Positions 9,076-17,189 of a stretch of DNA of 64,000 nucleotides are shown here, in pieces. The position numbers were made by a program, and so were the translations under genes. This stretch comes from Granulicella arctica. Lineage in GTDB: Bacteria; Acidobacteriota; Terriglobia; Terriglobales; Acidobacteriaceae. The notes under the pieces are model-generated. The model was given only the letters and a program-made list of their open reading frames with translations, was not told the DNA's origin and made no database searches. Within the stretch, counting starts at the first letter, position 1. Each line of letters opens with the position of its first letter. The stretch spans positions 3,596,001 to 3,660,000 of the forward strand of contig NZ_JAGTUT010000001.1 of NCBI RefSeq assembly GCF_025685605.1, read 5' to 3'.

Positions 9076-10137
9076 ATGGCAGATGCGGAGCGTGTGACGG
9101 CGCGGCAGCGGGCTATTTTGACTGCCATTGTCGAGAGCTATATCGATACGGGCGAGCCGGTCGGGTCGGGAACTGTGTCGCGTTTGCCGCAGACGGAGAT
9201 CTCGGGCCTGAGTCCGGCTACGGTGCGGAACGAGATGGCGGCGCTGGCGGATGAGGGGTTGCTGGAGCAGCCGCATACGTCGGCGGGGCGGATTCCGACG
9301 GCGCGGGCGTTTCGGATGTATGTGGAGCAGATCAGCGGGGGCGCGGGGATTTACAAGCTTTCGGCTGGGTCGCGGTCTGAGATTGACTCGAACTTTGCGG
9401 GTCTGACGGGAACGCAGGCGGTGCTGGAGCGGACGTCGCATGTGCTGGCTACGCTTACAAGCGGCGTTGGGGTGGCGATTGCGGCGGTTTCGGGTGGGGA
9501 TGTGCTGGAGCATGTGCATTTCTCCCGGCTGACGGAAGCGCGGGTGCTGGCGGTGGTGGTGACGAAGTCGGGCCTGGTGCGGGATCGTGTGCTGGCACTC
9601 GATCGGGATCTGACAGCGCGGGATCTGGAGACGGCTGCAAATTTCCTGAATGAGAACTTTCGGGGATGGAATATTGAAGGAGTTCGGCGGGAGATCGCGC
9701 GGCTTGTCGAGCGGGAGCGGAATGAGTATCAGCGGCTGTTGACGTCGGTGCAGCATCTCTGGGCGCATACAGTGCCCGAGAGTGGAGCAACGCGGCAGAC
9801 GATTTATGTGGAAGGCGTAGCGAACCTGGTGACGAGCCAGGAGGATCGGGAGCGGCTGCGCGAGGTATTGATGGCTCTTGAGGCGAAGCAGCGGCTGGTT
9901 GAACTTCTGAATGCGTATATAGATACGCGGCAGGAGTCGGTTCGCGTGGTGTTCGACCTGGAAGAGCAGGCTCCGGAGCTGGCGGGGCTGGTGCTGATCG
10001 CGGCTCCGGCAAGGATGGCTGGCGAAAATCGCGGAACGGTTGGGGTGATTGGGCCGAAGCGGATGCAGTATGAGCGGACGATGAGTGCTGTGGGTTATAT
10101 CGCGCAGGTGTTCGACCGGATGCTGGAGCCACAGTAG
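9076..10137 (+). CDS. hrcA: heat-inducible transcription repressor HrcA
   Basis: A 353-residue repressor of class I heat-shock genes. The N-terminal winged helix (about residues 1-75) contains RQRAILTAIVESYIDTGEPVGS and SPATVRNEMAALADEGLLEQPHTSAGRIPT, diagnostic of HrcA; the rest is the GAF-like and dimerisation region ending in MSAVGYIAQVFDRML. HrcA normally binds CIRCE inverted repeats. I found no TTAGCACTC-type CIRCE element just upstream, so its targets are probably elsewhere (for example groESL). GAGG ten bases before ATG 9076 is the likely ribosome binding site. It heads the run hrcA-grpE-dnaJ. Confidence 0.93.
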   Translation: MADAERVTARQRAILTAIVESYIDTGEPVGSGTVSRLPQTEISGLSPATVRNEMAALADEGLLEQPHTSAGRIPTARAFRMYVEQISGGAGIYKLSAGSRSEIDSNFAGLTGTQAVLERTSHVLATLTSGVGVAIAAVSGGDVLEHVHFSRLTEARVLAVVVTKSGLVRDRVLALDRDLTARDLETAANFLNENFRGWNIEGVRREIARLVERERNEYQRLLTSVQHLWAHTVPESGATRQTIYVEGVANLVTSQEDRERLREVLMALEAKQRLVELLNAYIDTRQESVRVVFDLEEQAPELAGLVLIAAPARMAGENRGTVGVIGPKRMQYERTMSAVGYIAQVFDRMLEPQ

Positions 10138-10260
10138 TTCTGAAGCAGGAAAAATGCTGGTGGGTGAGGAATGACGAAGGATAACGGGTGGGATCGAGTC
10201 GCGCGATGGGCAGGAATCGGCAACAATAGAAGTGAAACCGACATAAGGAGTACTGAAGCA

Positions 10261-10800
10261 ATGCAGGACGAGACGTTAGAGCAGGGATTGCAGGAGCCCG
10301 AGATTGTAAGCGGGCAGGATGTTGCGGTGGAGGCTGGGCCTTCCGAGCTGGACCAGGTGCGGGGCGAGCGGGACCAGTTGCAGGATCGACTGGCGCGGCT
10401 GCAGGCCGAGTTCGATAATGCGCGTAAGCGTGAGATCAAGGAGCGGTCTGATGCTCGCGACTACACCGTGACGAACACGGTCGAGCCGTTTCTTGGCGTG
10501 ATGGATAACTTCCAGCTTGCGCTGAAGGCGGATGGAACGGCGGAGCAACTGCGCGGTGGAGTCGAGCTGATCCTGAAGCAGATGGAAGATGCGCTGAAGG
10601 GCTTGAATGTGCAGGCCGTGGAGTCAGTGGGAACGCAGTTCGATCCTCGCATCCACGAGGCACTGGGGAACATCGAAACTGCTGAGTTCCCCGATCACCA
10701 GGTGCTGGAGGAGATTCGTCGCGGATACAAGATTCGCGAGAAGCTGCTGCGACCTGCATTGGTGCGGATCGCTTCGAACCCGGGACAGGTATCTGAGTAG
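10261..10800 (+). CDS. grpE: nucleotide exchange factor GrpE
   Basis: A 179-residue DnaK co-chaperone that drives ADP release. The N-terminal part is acidic and forms the long coiled coil (LDQVRGERDQLQDRLARLQAEFDN, about residues 26-49); the C-terminal beta domain carries FDPRIHEALGNIE and LRPALVRIA, both typical GrpE signatures. The start at 10261 follows AAGGAG at good distance; an in-frame ATG at 10171 would add 30 residues without family similarity but also has a GAGG nearby. Position between hrcA and dnaJ supports the call; dnaK itself is not in the cluster. Confidence 0.92.
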   Translation: MQDETLEQGLQEPEIVSGQDVAVEAGPSELDQVRGERDQLQDRLARLQAEFDNARKREIKERSDARDYTVTNTVEPFLGVMDNFQLALKADGTAEQLRGGVELILKQMEDALKGLNVQAVESVGTQFDPRIHEALGNIETAEFPDHQVLEEIRRGYKIREKLLRPALVRIASNPGQVSE

Positions 10801-10836
10801 GGAAGACATTAGGAATAGAAGGCGGAATCCAGAGAG

Positions 10837-11979
10837 ATGGCTACGGCGAACGTGACGAAGATTGATTACTACGAGGTGTTGACGGTTTCGCGGGATGCTT
10901 CCGACCAGGAGCTGAAGACCGCGTATCGGAAGCTGGCGATGCAGCATCATCCGGATCGCAACCCGGATAACCCGGCTGCGGAAGAGAAGTTCAAGGAGTG
11001 CAGCGAGGCTTATGGCATTCTGAGCGACCCGGAGAAGCGGGCTGCTTACGATCGCTATGGTCATGCGGCGTTTCAGAGCGGCGGTCCAGCGGCTGGCAAT
11101 CCGTTCCAGGGTGGAGCTGGCGGCGCGCAGGATCTGGGGGACATCTTCGGCGACCTGTTCGGCGAGATGTTCAACATGGGCGGTCAGAAGAAGTCGTCGC
11201 GGGTGCAGCGTGGACGCGATCTTCGGTATGACATGACGCTCGAGTTCGAGGAGGCGGTCTTCGGCAGAGAGCAGGAGATCAAGATCCGTCGGGCGGAGAT
11301 CTGCGACGACTGCAAGGGAAGTGGCGCGGCGAACGGCAAGGCTCCAATTACGTGTACGCAGTGCGGTGGTCGCGGACAGGTTCGCTATCAGCAGGGTTTC
11401 TTCTCGGTTGCGCGGACCTGCTCGGTTTGTAACGGAACGGGAACGCTAGTGGTCGATGCATGCAAGACTTGCCGGGGCGAGACGAGGGTGCAGAAGGATC
11501 ATACGGTCCTGGTGAAAGTGCCTGCGGGTGTTGAGCAGGATACGCGGATTCGGTACCAGGGCGAGGGCGAGACCGGCAAGTTTGGTGGTCCTGCGGGCGA
11601 CCTTTATGTGGTGCTGAATGTGAAGGCGCATAAGTTCTTCGAGCGCGATGGGGACGATCTGCACTGTGTTCTGCCGATCTCGTTTCCTCAGGCTGCACTT
11701 GGAACAGAGTTGGAGATCGAGACGCTGGAAGGAATGGCGACGATCAAGGTTCCGGAGGGAACGCAGAGTGGCAAGGAGTTCAAGCTGCGGGGCAAAGGCG
11801 TTCCGCACCTGAATGAGCATGGAAAGGGCGACTTGATTGTTGAGGTTCGGGTTGCTGTTCCGGGCAAGCTGACGAAGTCGCAGCGGGAGCTTTTGAAGCA
11901 GCTTGGTGAGACGATGACGGTGGATAATCTGCCTACGTCTCGGGGGCTATTTTCTAAGGTGAAGGATATTTTTAGTTAG
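10837..11979 (+). CDS. dnaJ: chaperone DnaJ
   Basis: A 380-residue type I J-protein that stimulates DnaK ATPase and holds unfolded substrates. The J domain (about residues 6-73) has the HPD motif in [20 protein letters not shown]; a Gly-rich linker follows (about 80-115), then the zinc domain with [24 protein letters not shown] and CKTCRGET, and the two substrate-binding beta domains. The fourth zinc box lacks the last Gly of CxxCxGxG but keeps both cysteines, so zinc binding should be intact. It is last in hrcA-grpE-dnaJ and is followed by a strong terminator. Confidence 0.95.
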   Translation: MATANVTKIDYYEVLTVSRDASDQELKTAYRKLAMQHHPDRNPDNPAAEEKFKECSEAYGILSDPEKRAAYDRYGHAAFQSGGPAAGNPFQGGAGGAQDLGDIFGDLFGEMFNMGGQKKSSRVQRGRDLRYDMTLEFEEAVFGREQEIKIRRAEICDDCKGSGAANGKAPITCTQCGGRGQVRYQQGFFSVARTCSVCNGTGTLVVDACKTCRGETRVQKDHTVLVKVPAGVEQDTRIRYQGEGETGKFGGPAGDLYVVLNVKAHKFFERDGDDLHCVLPISFPQAALGTELEIETLEGMATIKVPEGTQSGKEFKLRGKGVPHLNEHGKGDLIVEVRVAVPGKLTKSQRELLKQLGETMTVDNLPTSRGLFSKVKDIFS

Positions 11980-12004
11980 TTGTCTAGGTTTTGATATCGA
12001 GAGG

Positions 12005-12032
12005 GGCTCGGACTTTGGTCCGGGCCTTTTTT
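12005..12032 (+). terminator. intrinsic terminator after dnaJ
   Basis: A 9-bp GC-rich stem (12005-12013 with 12018-12026, one G-T wobble), a TTTG loop and six T residues, starting 25 bases after the dnaJ stop. Confidence 0.9.
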
Positions 12033-12193
12033 GTGGGGTACCCCCCTCCCCCATCTAAGTACGAAAGTCTTCATAACATTGGGGTTAGGTGGGTACTTGG
12101 GTTGTTGCGCTGTCTGAGTTTTTGCGCGTTGAGGGGTGTTTGGGGTGTGCGTTTGTCAAGTTAGTGGCGGTGGAGAACGGGGCAAGAGCAGCC

Positions 12194-12223
12194 GCAGGTC
12201 CTTCGACTTCGCTCAGGATGACA
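12194..12223. repeat. dispersed repeat, copy 4
   Basis: GCAGGTCCTTCGACTTCGCT followed by CAGGATGACA, in the roughly 220-bp gap between the dnaJ terminator and the end of rsmE. No gene is apparent in that gap. Confidence 0.85.
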
Positions 12224-12251
12224 GTGTTCGGGTGGGGACTGGTGAAGGCAA

Positions 12252-13001
12252 CTACAGTTCGGTGGGTCGGCCGCTAGCTGATGTCAGGTAAGCGGCGGTT
12301 ATGACTATGGCGGCTATGGCGGCGGTTTCGGCTCGGAGGATGCGGGGGCCGAGGGTTACTGGTTGCCACTGGTGGTGGGTGAAGAGGGACATCTCTTCTG
12401 GGGTCCAGCCTCCTTCTGGGCCTATGGCCAGGGCGTAGTCAGGACCGACTGCTGCGGGGACTGCGGCCTTCAAGGCGGCGGTGAGGGTTTGGCTTTGTTC
12501 GGTTTCGGAGAGGAGTATGCGGGTGGTGGCGGGTTCGTGTTCGAGGGCTTGCTTGAGGGTTGTCGGGTCGGCGATTTCGGGAATGTCGGTGCGGCGGGAT
12601 TGTTTTGAAGCTTCGAGGGCGATGCGGCGCCAGCGTTCGACGCGCTTGGTGGCGGCCTGGGCCAGATGCTTTTCGGTGCGGCGGGCGAGGATGGGGGTAA
12701 TGCGGGCTACGCCGAGTTCGGTTGCTTTCTCGATGGCCCACTCGAGGTGGTCGAACTTGAAGATGGCGATGAGGAGGTGGAGCGGCAGGGCAGAGTCGGC
12801 TTCGAGTTCTTCGTGGAGGGTGAAGCGGACCTCGGCGTCGGAGACGGCGGTGATCTCGGAGCGGTGGAGGAAGCCTCCGGCAACGACGTCGTAGATCTGG
12901 CCGATCTCGGCGCGGAGGACGTGAGCGAGGTGGTGGGCCTGATCGCCGGTGAGGGTTGCGGTGGTGGGGGTCCAGGTATCGGCGATGAAGCGGCGGCGCA
13001 T
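12252..13001 (-). CDS. rsmE: 16S rRNA (uracil-1498 N3) methyltransferase RsmE
   Basis: A 249-residue SPOUT methyltransferase that methylates U1498 of 16S rRNA. MRRRFIADTW begins the N-terminal PUA-like domain; the trefoil-knot domain carries KATELGVARITPILARRTEKH (about residues 90-110) and the AdoMet-binding signatures IGPEGGWTPEE and LGPRILRAETAAIAA near the C-terminus, all typical of RsmE. The frame stays open upstream to 13352, but ATG 13001 is chosen because homology begins exactly there and a TATCCT box ends six bases before it. Length agrees with the family (about 245 residues). Confidence 0.92.
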   Translation of the reverse strand: MRRRFIADTWTPTTATLTGDQAHHLAHVLRAEIGQIYDVVAGGFLHRSEITAVSDAEVRFTLHEELEADSALPLHLLIAIFKFDHLEWAIEKATELGVARITPILARRTEKHLAQAATKRVERWRRIALEASKQSRRTDIPEIADPTTLKQALEHEPATTRILLSETEQSQTLTAALKAAVPAAVGPDYALAIGPEGGWTPEEMSLFTHHQWQPVTLGPRILRAETAAIAAIVITAAYLTSASGRPTEL

Positions 13002-13007
13002 CGTTAC

Positions 13008-13013
13008 AGGATA
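13008..13013 (-). promoter_or_regulatory. -10 box of a probable leaderless transcript (rsmE)
   Basis: TATCCT on the minus strand ends six bases before ATG 13001. No Shine-Dalgarno sequence lies between. Confidence 0.45.
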
Positions 13014-13125
13014 GAAGATTGCGGGTATAGTGGTGCTCTCGGCGAAGAGATTTGTGTTGTCTTCCTTTGTCCAACAACGGCTGCGCGACGTCTCTGATTG
13101 CTGAAGATGAATGGGTGGAGGATCT

Positions 13126-13512
13126 ATGTCGAAATGGATGGTGCGGGTAAGTTTGATGGCGGCGATAGCGTCGGCTGGTATGGCTGCGCATGCCGCGACG
13201 CTGGATGGAACATGGCAGGTCAATGGGGACGTGCAGGGTAATCCGGTGGTGACGACCTGTGTGCTGACCGTGGTCGAGAACAAGATCGGTGGGACCTGCC
13301 TTGGGACGGATGGCGCGGCGAGGCCGGTCGATGGCACGGTTGCGGATGGCACGATGAAGTGGAGCTATGACTCCGTGTATGACGGCACGAAGATCACGCT
13401 GAACTATACGGCAAAGCTGAAGGGTGATGATGGGCTCGAAGGCACGATCTTTGTCGATCCCTATGAGGCAGACGGATCGTTTACGGCCACTCGGAAGAAG
13501 GCGACGACCTAG
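13126..13512 (+). CDS. small exported protein, function unknown
   Basis: A 128-residue protein with a signal peptide (SKWMVRVSLMAAIASAGMAAHAAT) and a beta-rich mature part with repeated Gly/Thr/Asp strands (LDGTWQVNGDVQGNP, IGGTCLGTDGAA, GTKITLNYTAKLKGD). Two cysteines about 20 residues apart in the mature chain could form a disulphide. The pattern resembles small periplasmic lipocalin-like proteins, but I do not recognise a family. GTGGAG just upstream supports ATG 13126 over an in-frame start at 13111. Its stop overlaps by four bases the stop end of the convergent gene 13509-14096. Confidence 0.65.
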   Translation: MSKWMVRVSLMAAIASAGMAAHAATLDGTWQVNGDVQGNPVVTTCVLTVVENKIGGTCLGTDGAARPVDGTVADGTMKWSYDSVYDGTKITLNYTAKLKGDDGLEGTIFVDPYEADGSFTATRKKATT

Positions 13513-14096
13513 GGTTTCGCAAAGGTGATGGTCTGCGGGGGCTGGTGGTAGAAAGCTACCGTGAGGGTTGCTTCCTTGCGGTGCGTCCAGTCGTCCTGCG
13601 TGCCGGGAAAGTGGAGCAGAACCATGCCTTCTGCTGGTTGGGTGGCGGGGATGGTGGTCTCGCGGAGCAGGGGTGGCGAGGCCAGAGGCTTGAGGGCGGG
13701 GAAGGTCTCGTAGAGTGGCGGCAGCTCTGTCTTCTGGGCGGCGCTGGTTTCGAGGAGATCGCCGCTGGCGGTGGTGAGGGTGGCGGTGACATCCTTGATG
13801 AAGATGGGGATGTGGAGGCGATTGTCTACGTGGAGGGTGGCTAGGACATAGAGATCGTCCTGGGCTTTATCCTGACCGACGACGATGGTGTCGGTTTTGT
13901 AGATGGTGTGGGCCTGCCATGTGTTGGTGCGGGTGATGGTGAGGTCCGCGTCGTGGCTTGGCAGACGGTGCAGGATGTAGGCTGCGATGCCAGCTAGTGC
14001 CAGGACGGCGATGGCGATGGGTAGGAAGAGGTTGCGGCGCTCGGATTGGGAAAAGTTTAGATCAGCCACCTTTTGAGGATAGCAGTGGTAAAGCAA
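13509..14096 (-). CDS. membrane-anchored periplasmic protein, function unknown
   Basis: A 195-residue protein with a short cytoplasmic N-terminus, one membrane segment (LFLPIAIAVLALAGIAAYIL, about residues 24-43), and a beta-rich periplasmic domain with VVGQDKAQDDLYVLATLHVDNRLHIPIFIKDVTATL. That pattern (conserved hydrophobic strands with a conserved Asn) resembles immunoglobulin-like DUF4352-type domains, a weak resemblance. The start is uncertain: a GTG at 14069 would remove nine residues. The last four bases overlap the end of the convergent small exported protein gene. Confidence 0.55.
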   Translation of the reverse strand: MLYHCYPQKVADLNFSQSERRNLFLPIAIAVLALAGIAAYILHRLPSHDADLTITRTNTWQAHTIYKTDTIVVGQDKAQDDLYVLATLHVDNRLHIPIFIKDVTATLTTASGDLLETSAAQKTELPPLYETFPALKPLASPPLLRETTIPATQPAEGMVLLHFPGTQDDWTHRKEATLTVAFYHQPPQTITFAKP

Positions 14097-14146
14097 GACG
14101 ACCGTGGATCGGCGCGGAGAAGTGCGGACGCTTTGCTACGGCTTTA

Positions 14147-15205
14147 TCAGGCGTGACTGTCTCGTTGGACGGCGTATTCGTCGAGGAGGACGGTGATGAG
14201 GGCGGCGGTGGGGACGGCTACGAGGGCTCCTACGATTCCGGCGAGGGCGGTGCCTATGAGGAGGGCTACGAGGACGGTGAGGCCCATGAGGTCTACGCTG
14301 CTCTTCATGATGCGCGGGGTGAGCACGGCGTTCTCGATGTTGATGTAGATGGCGTAGAAGATGAGGACACCGAACATCTTGGGCCAGGAATCAAGGGCGG
14401 CGACTCCGGCGGCGAGGATGATGGTGATAACACCGCCCGCAATGGGAATGATGTTCAGGATACCCATGAGGACGCCAAGCAGGACGAAGTAGCGGACGTG
14501 CAGGATGCCGAAGACGATCACGCTACAGATCCCGAGGATCAGCATGAGGAGACCTTGACCGAGGAGCCATTTGCTCATCTTCAGTTCGGCCTTCTTGAGG
14601 GTGGCGTCGAGGCGGCGGCGGGAGTCAAAGCTGAAGAGAGAGAGGAAGAACTCGTACGCATGCTCGCCCTCGAGCATGAAGTAGATGCAGAGGAAGGCGG
14701 CGGTGAGGAGGTCGAAGACGTGGGAAAGCCAAAGGGGTAGCGAGGAGAATAGATAGCTGGCGGTCGCGGCGGCGGCGTTTTCGGCGCGGGCGGCGATGCT
14801 GTCGATGCCGATCTTGTCGGCCATCGGCACCTTCTTGATCTTAGCGACGATGAGCGGCAGCTTTTGCGGCAGGTCGTCGGAGAAGGATTTGATGTCGCGG
14901 AGGACTGGTGGAAGTCCGATGGTGAAGAAGAGGGTGAGAGCGAGAGCGACGGCAGCGATAAGGGCGACTATAGCGACGGGGCGAGAGGGGTGCCAGCCGC
15001 GGATGTTGAGCTTCGTAATCTTGACGACGATCGGCATCAAGACGACGGCGAAGAGGGCGCTGACGTAGATAATCTCGAGCTCTTTGCTGAGTTTCCAAGC
15101 GAGGGCGAGGAGGAGGAAGACGCCGACGGCGAAGATGATGTTGGCGCGCGCGTTCGTGCGGGTCTGCTCCGGGCTCGGCGTGGGCTGGACAGTGATGGGG
15201 GCCAG
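14147..15205 (-). CDS. AI-2E/PerM-type permease with an apparent CTG start
   Basis: A polytopic inner-membrane protein of the AI-2E (PerM) family. LNIIPIAGGVITIILAAGVAAL and LIFYAIYINIENAVLTPRIM are the diagnostic C-terminal segments, followed by the final hydrophobic gate region (about residues 200-340). The first ATG (15040) gives only 297 residues and omits the first two membrane helices, yet the frame upstream encodes them clearly (NIIFAVGVFLLLALAW, then IIYVSALFAVVL). That region has no ATG or GTG and only a TTG next to the ATG. The frame opens after a TAG, with AGGAG six bases before a CTG at 15205; starting there gives 352 residues, normal for the family. The substrate is unknown, as for most members. 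Confidence 0.65.
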   Translation of the reverse strand: MAPITVQPTPSPEQTRTNARANIIFAVGVFLLLALAWKLSKELEIIYVSALFAVVLMPIVVKITKLNIRGWHPSRPVAIVALIAAVALALTLFFTIGLPPVLRDIKSFSDDLPQKLPLIVAKIKKVPMADKIGIDSIAARAENAAAATASYLFSSLPLWLSHVFDLLTAAFLCIYFMLEGEHAYEFFLSLFSFDSRRRLDATLKKAELKMSKWLLGQGLLMLILGICSVIVFGILHVRYFVLLGVLMGILNIIPIAGGVITIILAAGVAALDSWPKMFGVLIFYAIYINIENAVLTPRIMKSSVDLMGLTVLVALLIGTALAGIVGALVAVPTAALITVLLDEYAVQRDSHA

Positions 15206-15251
15206 GGCGATCTCCTATGGGGTACAACCGTGTGATGCGGAGATTTGCCTG

Positions 15252-15845
15252 TTAGCGGCGGCCTGGAGTGATTTTTTCGAGAGATTGCAGGAGAGAGGTG
15301 ACTGACTCTTCGGGGGTTAGGGCTTCGGTCTGCAGGGTGAGGCGGGCGAGACGGCGGTATAAGGGCTGGCGTGTGGCGAAGCGCGTGCGGGCGAGTTCGG
15401 GGTCGGCGAGGACGGGACGGGAGATGTCCTGAAGGACGCAGCGATCGAAGAGGGTTTCGAAGGAGGCGTCCAGGAAGATGGTAGAGGTGCCGGGCGTCTG
15501 CTCGAGGAGAAGGCGGTTGGTGAGGACCTCGGGAGTGCCGCCGCCGAGGGCGATGACGGTGGAGGTGTGGGCGAGGGCAGAGGCGAGGGCGGAGGATTCG
15601 AGACGGCGAAAATGAGGCTCGCCGTGGAGAGCGAAGAGGCCAGCGATGGTCGAGTTGGTGCGGGATTCAAGGTGAGCGTCGAGGTCGAGGAAGTCCCAGT
15701 TAAGCTGGCGGGCGAGAAGGCGGCCGATGGTGGACTTGCCAGCGCCCATGAAGCCGGTGAGGACGATGCGTTTGAGGTGCAGGGGAAGCTGCGGGACGGG
15801 TTTTGGTGGTGCGGCTACTTCGGTGGCGGTCGGGGCGGCAGTCAT
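15252..15845 (-). CDS. aroK: shikimate kinase AroK
   Basis: A 197-residue cytoplasmic kinase that phosphorylates shikimate at O3 in the chorismate pathway. Walker A is GFMGAGKST (about residues 31-39); DLDAHLESRTNSTIAGLF carries the shikimate-binding Asp, HGEPHFRRLES the conserved Arg, and IALGGGTP the third signature. The lid Arg lies in CVLQDISRPVL. An N-terminal extension of about 25 Ala/Pro/Thr-rich residues precedes the kinase core. GGAG seven bases before ATG 15845 fixes the start. A terminator-like hairpin (15885-15909) lies only 40 bases upstream, which hints at attenuation. Confidence 0.92.
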   Translation of the reverse strand: MTAAPTATEVAAPPKPVPQLPLHLKRIVLTGFMGAGKSTIGRLLARQLNWDFLDLDAHLESRTNSTIAGLFALHGEPHFRRLESSALASALAHTSTVIALGGGTPEVLTNRLLLEQTPGTSTIFLDASFETLFDRCVLQDISRPVLADPELARTRFATRQPLYRRLARLTLQTEALTPEESVTSLLQSLEKITPGRR

Positions 15846-15881
15846 TGGAGTTCTCCGTGGTGCAAATTGAGGTGGACACGC

Positions 15882-15909
15882 AAAAGCCGCGACCTTTGGG
15901 GTCGCGGCT
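15882..15909 (-). terminator. terminator or attenuator hairpin in front of aroK
   Basis: A 10-bp perfect stem (15900-15909 with 15885-15894) with a 5-base loop is followed on the minus strand by TTTTG. It sits between the sigma-factor operon (ending 16087) and aroK (starting 15845). It can end the sigma operon, but it lies so close to aroK that aroK transcription must either start inside it or read through it. Confidence 0.65.
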
Positions 15910-16086
15910 CGGGAAGTTCGAAGTTCTCTGAAAGGCTTGTATGGTTCTCAGAGATGCATGCGAGTACTCCGCTCGGCCGCGCAATTGCGCCAATAGCGGT
16001 AGGTAAACGAAGCGGTCTGGAACGAGTTGCTCATACTTGCTAGACGGTACACCTTGTTGACTGCGGTTGCAAGATATTCCTTGCGC

Positions 16087-16383
16087 CTATTTTGTTTCGG
16101 GTCCTGCTGTCTCTGAGCCCATTTTGTGGACGATTTTGTCCCAGAGACCTTCGCTCGGCTCTTCCACGGTGTTGAACATGCCGCGTGCCTGTTCGGCGAT
16201 GATCTCCAGATCGCTTACCAATGCTGCTGCGTCTGGATTGTTCGCGAGAAAGCGTTGAAGACGAGGATCAGAGCTTACTTTTCCATTGGAGGAGGCAGCG
16301 AAGAAGTCCGGAAGATACTTTTCGAAGTCCGCACGGGTCATTGTGTCGAAATCGGGAAATTCAGGTACGGTAATTTCGGTCAT
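16087..16383 (-). CDS. small protein coupled to the ECF sigma factor, possible anti-sigma factor
   Basis: A 98-residue acidic soluble protein with no membrane segment. Its start overlaps the sigma factor stop by ATGA (16380-16383), so the two are translationally coupled. Genes in this position after an ECF sigma factor are often anti-sigma factors; here [11 protein letters not shown] and [13 protein letters not shown] are the only segments that faintly recall such proteins, and there is no zinc-binding HxxxCxxC. A regulatory role is inferred from position only. The gene is followed by about 180 bases without a gene and then the hairpin at 15882-15909. Confidence 0.6.
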   Translation of the reverse strand: MTEITVPEFPDFDTMTRADFEKYLPDFFAASSNGKVSSDPRLQRFLANNPDAAALVSDLEIIAEQARGMFNTVEEPSEGLWDKIVHKMGSETAGPETK

Positions 16384-17048
16384 ACCGCTACCTCCTTGAG
16401 CCCGCCCTGCTGGGAGTTCTGCCCGTTGACTCGGAGCAGTTCGCGGAGCTTGAGTCGTGCTTTGTGCAGTTGGGATTTGCTGTTGCCGGTGGAACACTCG
16501 AGCATGGTGGCGATCTCGTTGTGCTCGAAGCCCTCAACGTCATGGAGGACAAAGACCATGCGATAGCCGGGGGGGAGAGAGGCGACGGCACGCTCGAGGG
16601 CGACGCGATCGACGGAGCCTGAAAGGATGGGGTCGCGGCTGCCGAAGTCACGCTTCGGTGCGTCCTCTTCGGAGGGGTTGATGGTCTCTTCAAGGGAGAC
16701 GAGGTTCAGACCCTTCTTGCGGAGGTGCATGAGAACGAGATTGACGGTGAGGCGGTGAAGCCAGGTGGAGAAGGCTGATTCACCTCGGAAGCTGCCGAGC
16801 TTGCGGAACAGATGGAGGAAGGCTTCCTGGGTCATGTCTTCGGCTTCGGAGACGTTGCCGAGCATGCGGAGGCAGAGAGTGTAGACACGACGCTTGTGAA
16901 GGGAGTAGAGCTTGGAGAATGCTTCAGGATCGCCGTTCTTGGCGGCTTCAATAGCTTCCGCTTCGCCGGCGATCGGAGGATTTCGTTTGAATAAGCCAGA
17001 GTTAGGCTTAGCTGGTGCTTGCGTCATCTGAGTGCCTTGGGTGCTCAT
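16380..17048 (-). CDS. ECF-type RNA polymerase sigma factor (RpoE-like)
   Basis: A 222-residue extracytoplasmic-function sigma factor. Region 2 spans about residues 38-105 with [42 protein letters not shown] and [17 protein letters not shown]; region 4 (about 155-210) has [34 protein letters not shown] and a helix-turn-helix ending in [10 protein letters not shown]. Both regions are complete, so it should be active. An in-frame ATG seven codons in could also be used. The small protein downstream overlaps its stop and may be its regulator. I found no confident ECF-type promoter upstream that would show autoregulation. Confidence 0.88.
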   Translation of the reverse strand: MSTQGTQMTQAPAKPNSGLFKRNPPIAGEAEAIEAAKNGDPEAFSKLYSLHKRRVYTLCLRMLGNVSEAEDMTQEAFLHLFRKLGSFRGESAFSTWLHRLTVNLVLMHLRKKGLNLVSLEETINPSEEDAPKRDFGSRDPILSGSVDRVALERAVASLPPGYRMVFVLHDVEGFEHNEIATMLECSTGNSKSQLHKARLKLRELLRVNGQNSQQGGLKEVAV

Positions 17049-17189
17049 TGGGCTCGATTCCGGTCTGTATGTTCCTGTTTCGCCGCGTTCTCGCCATTTC
17101 CAGCGTATCGCAACCGAGGGTTATTTTCGAATCAGTGCATTAGAGCATTTTGGGTTCAGAAAGGTTGTTCTAGTCGGAGTATGGCGGGA

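Noticed and set aside
13958..14740. Plus-strand open frame opposite the permease gene
   Set aside because: Acidic, Gly/Glu-rich translation typical of the antisense of a membrane protein gene; no start signal.
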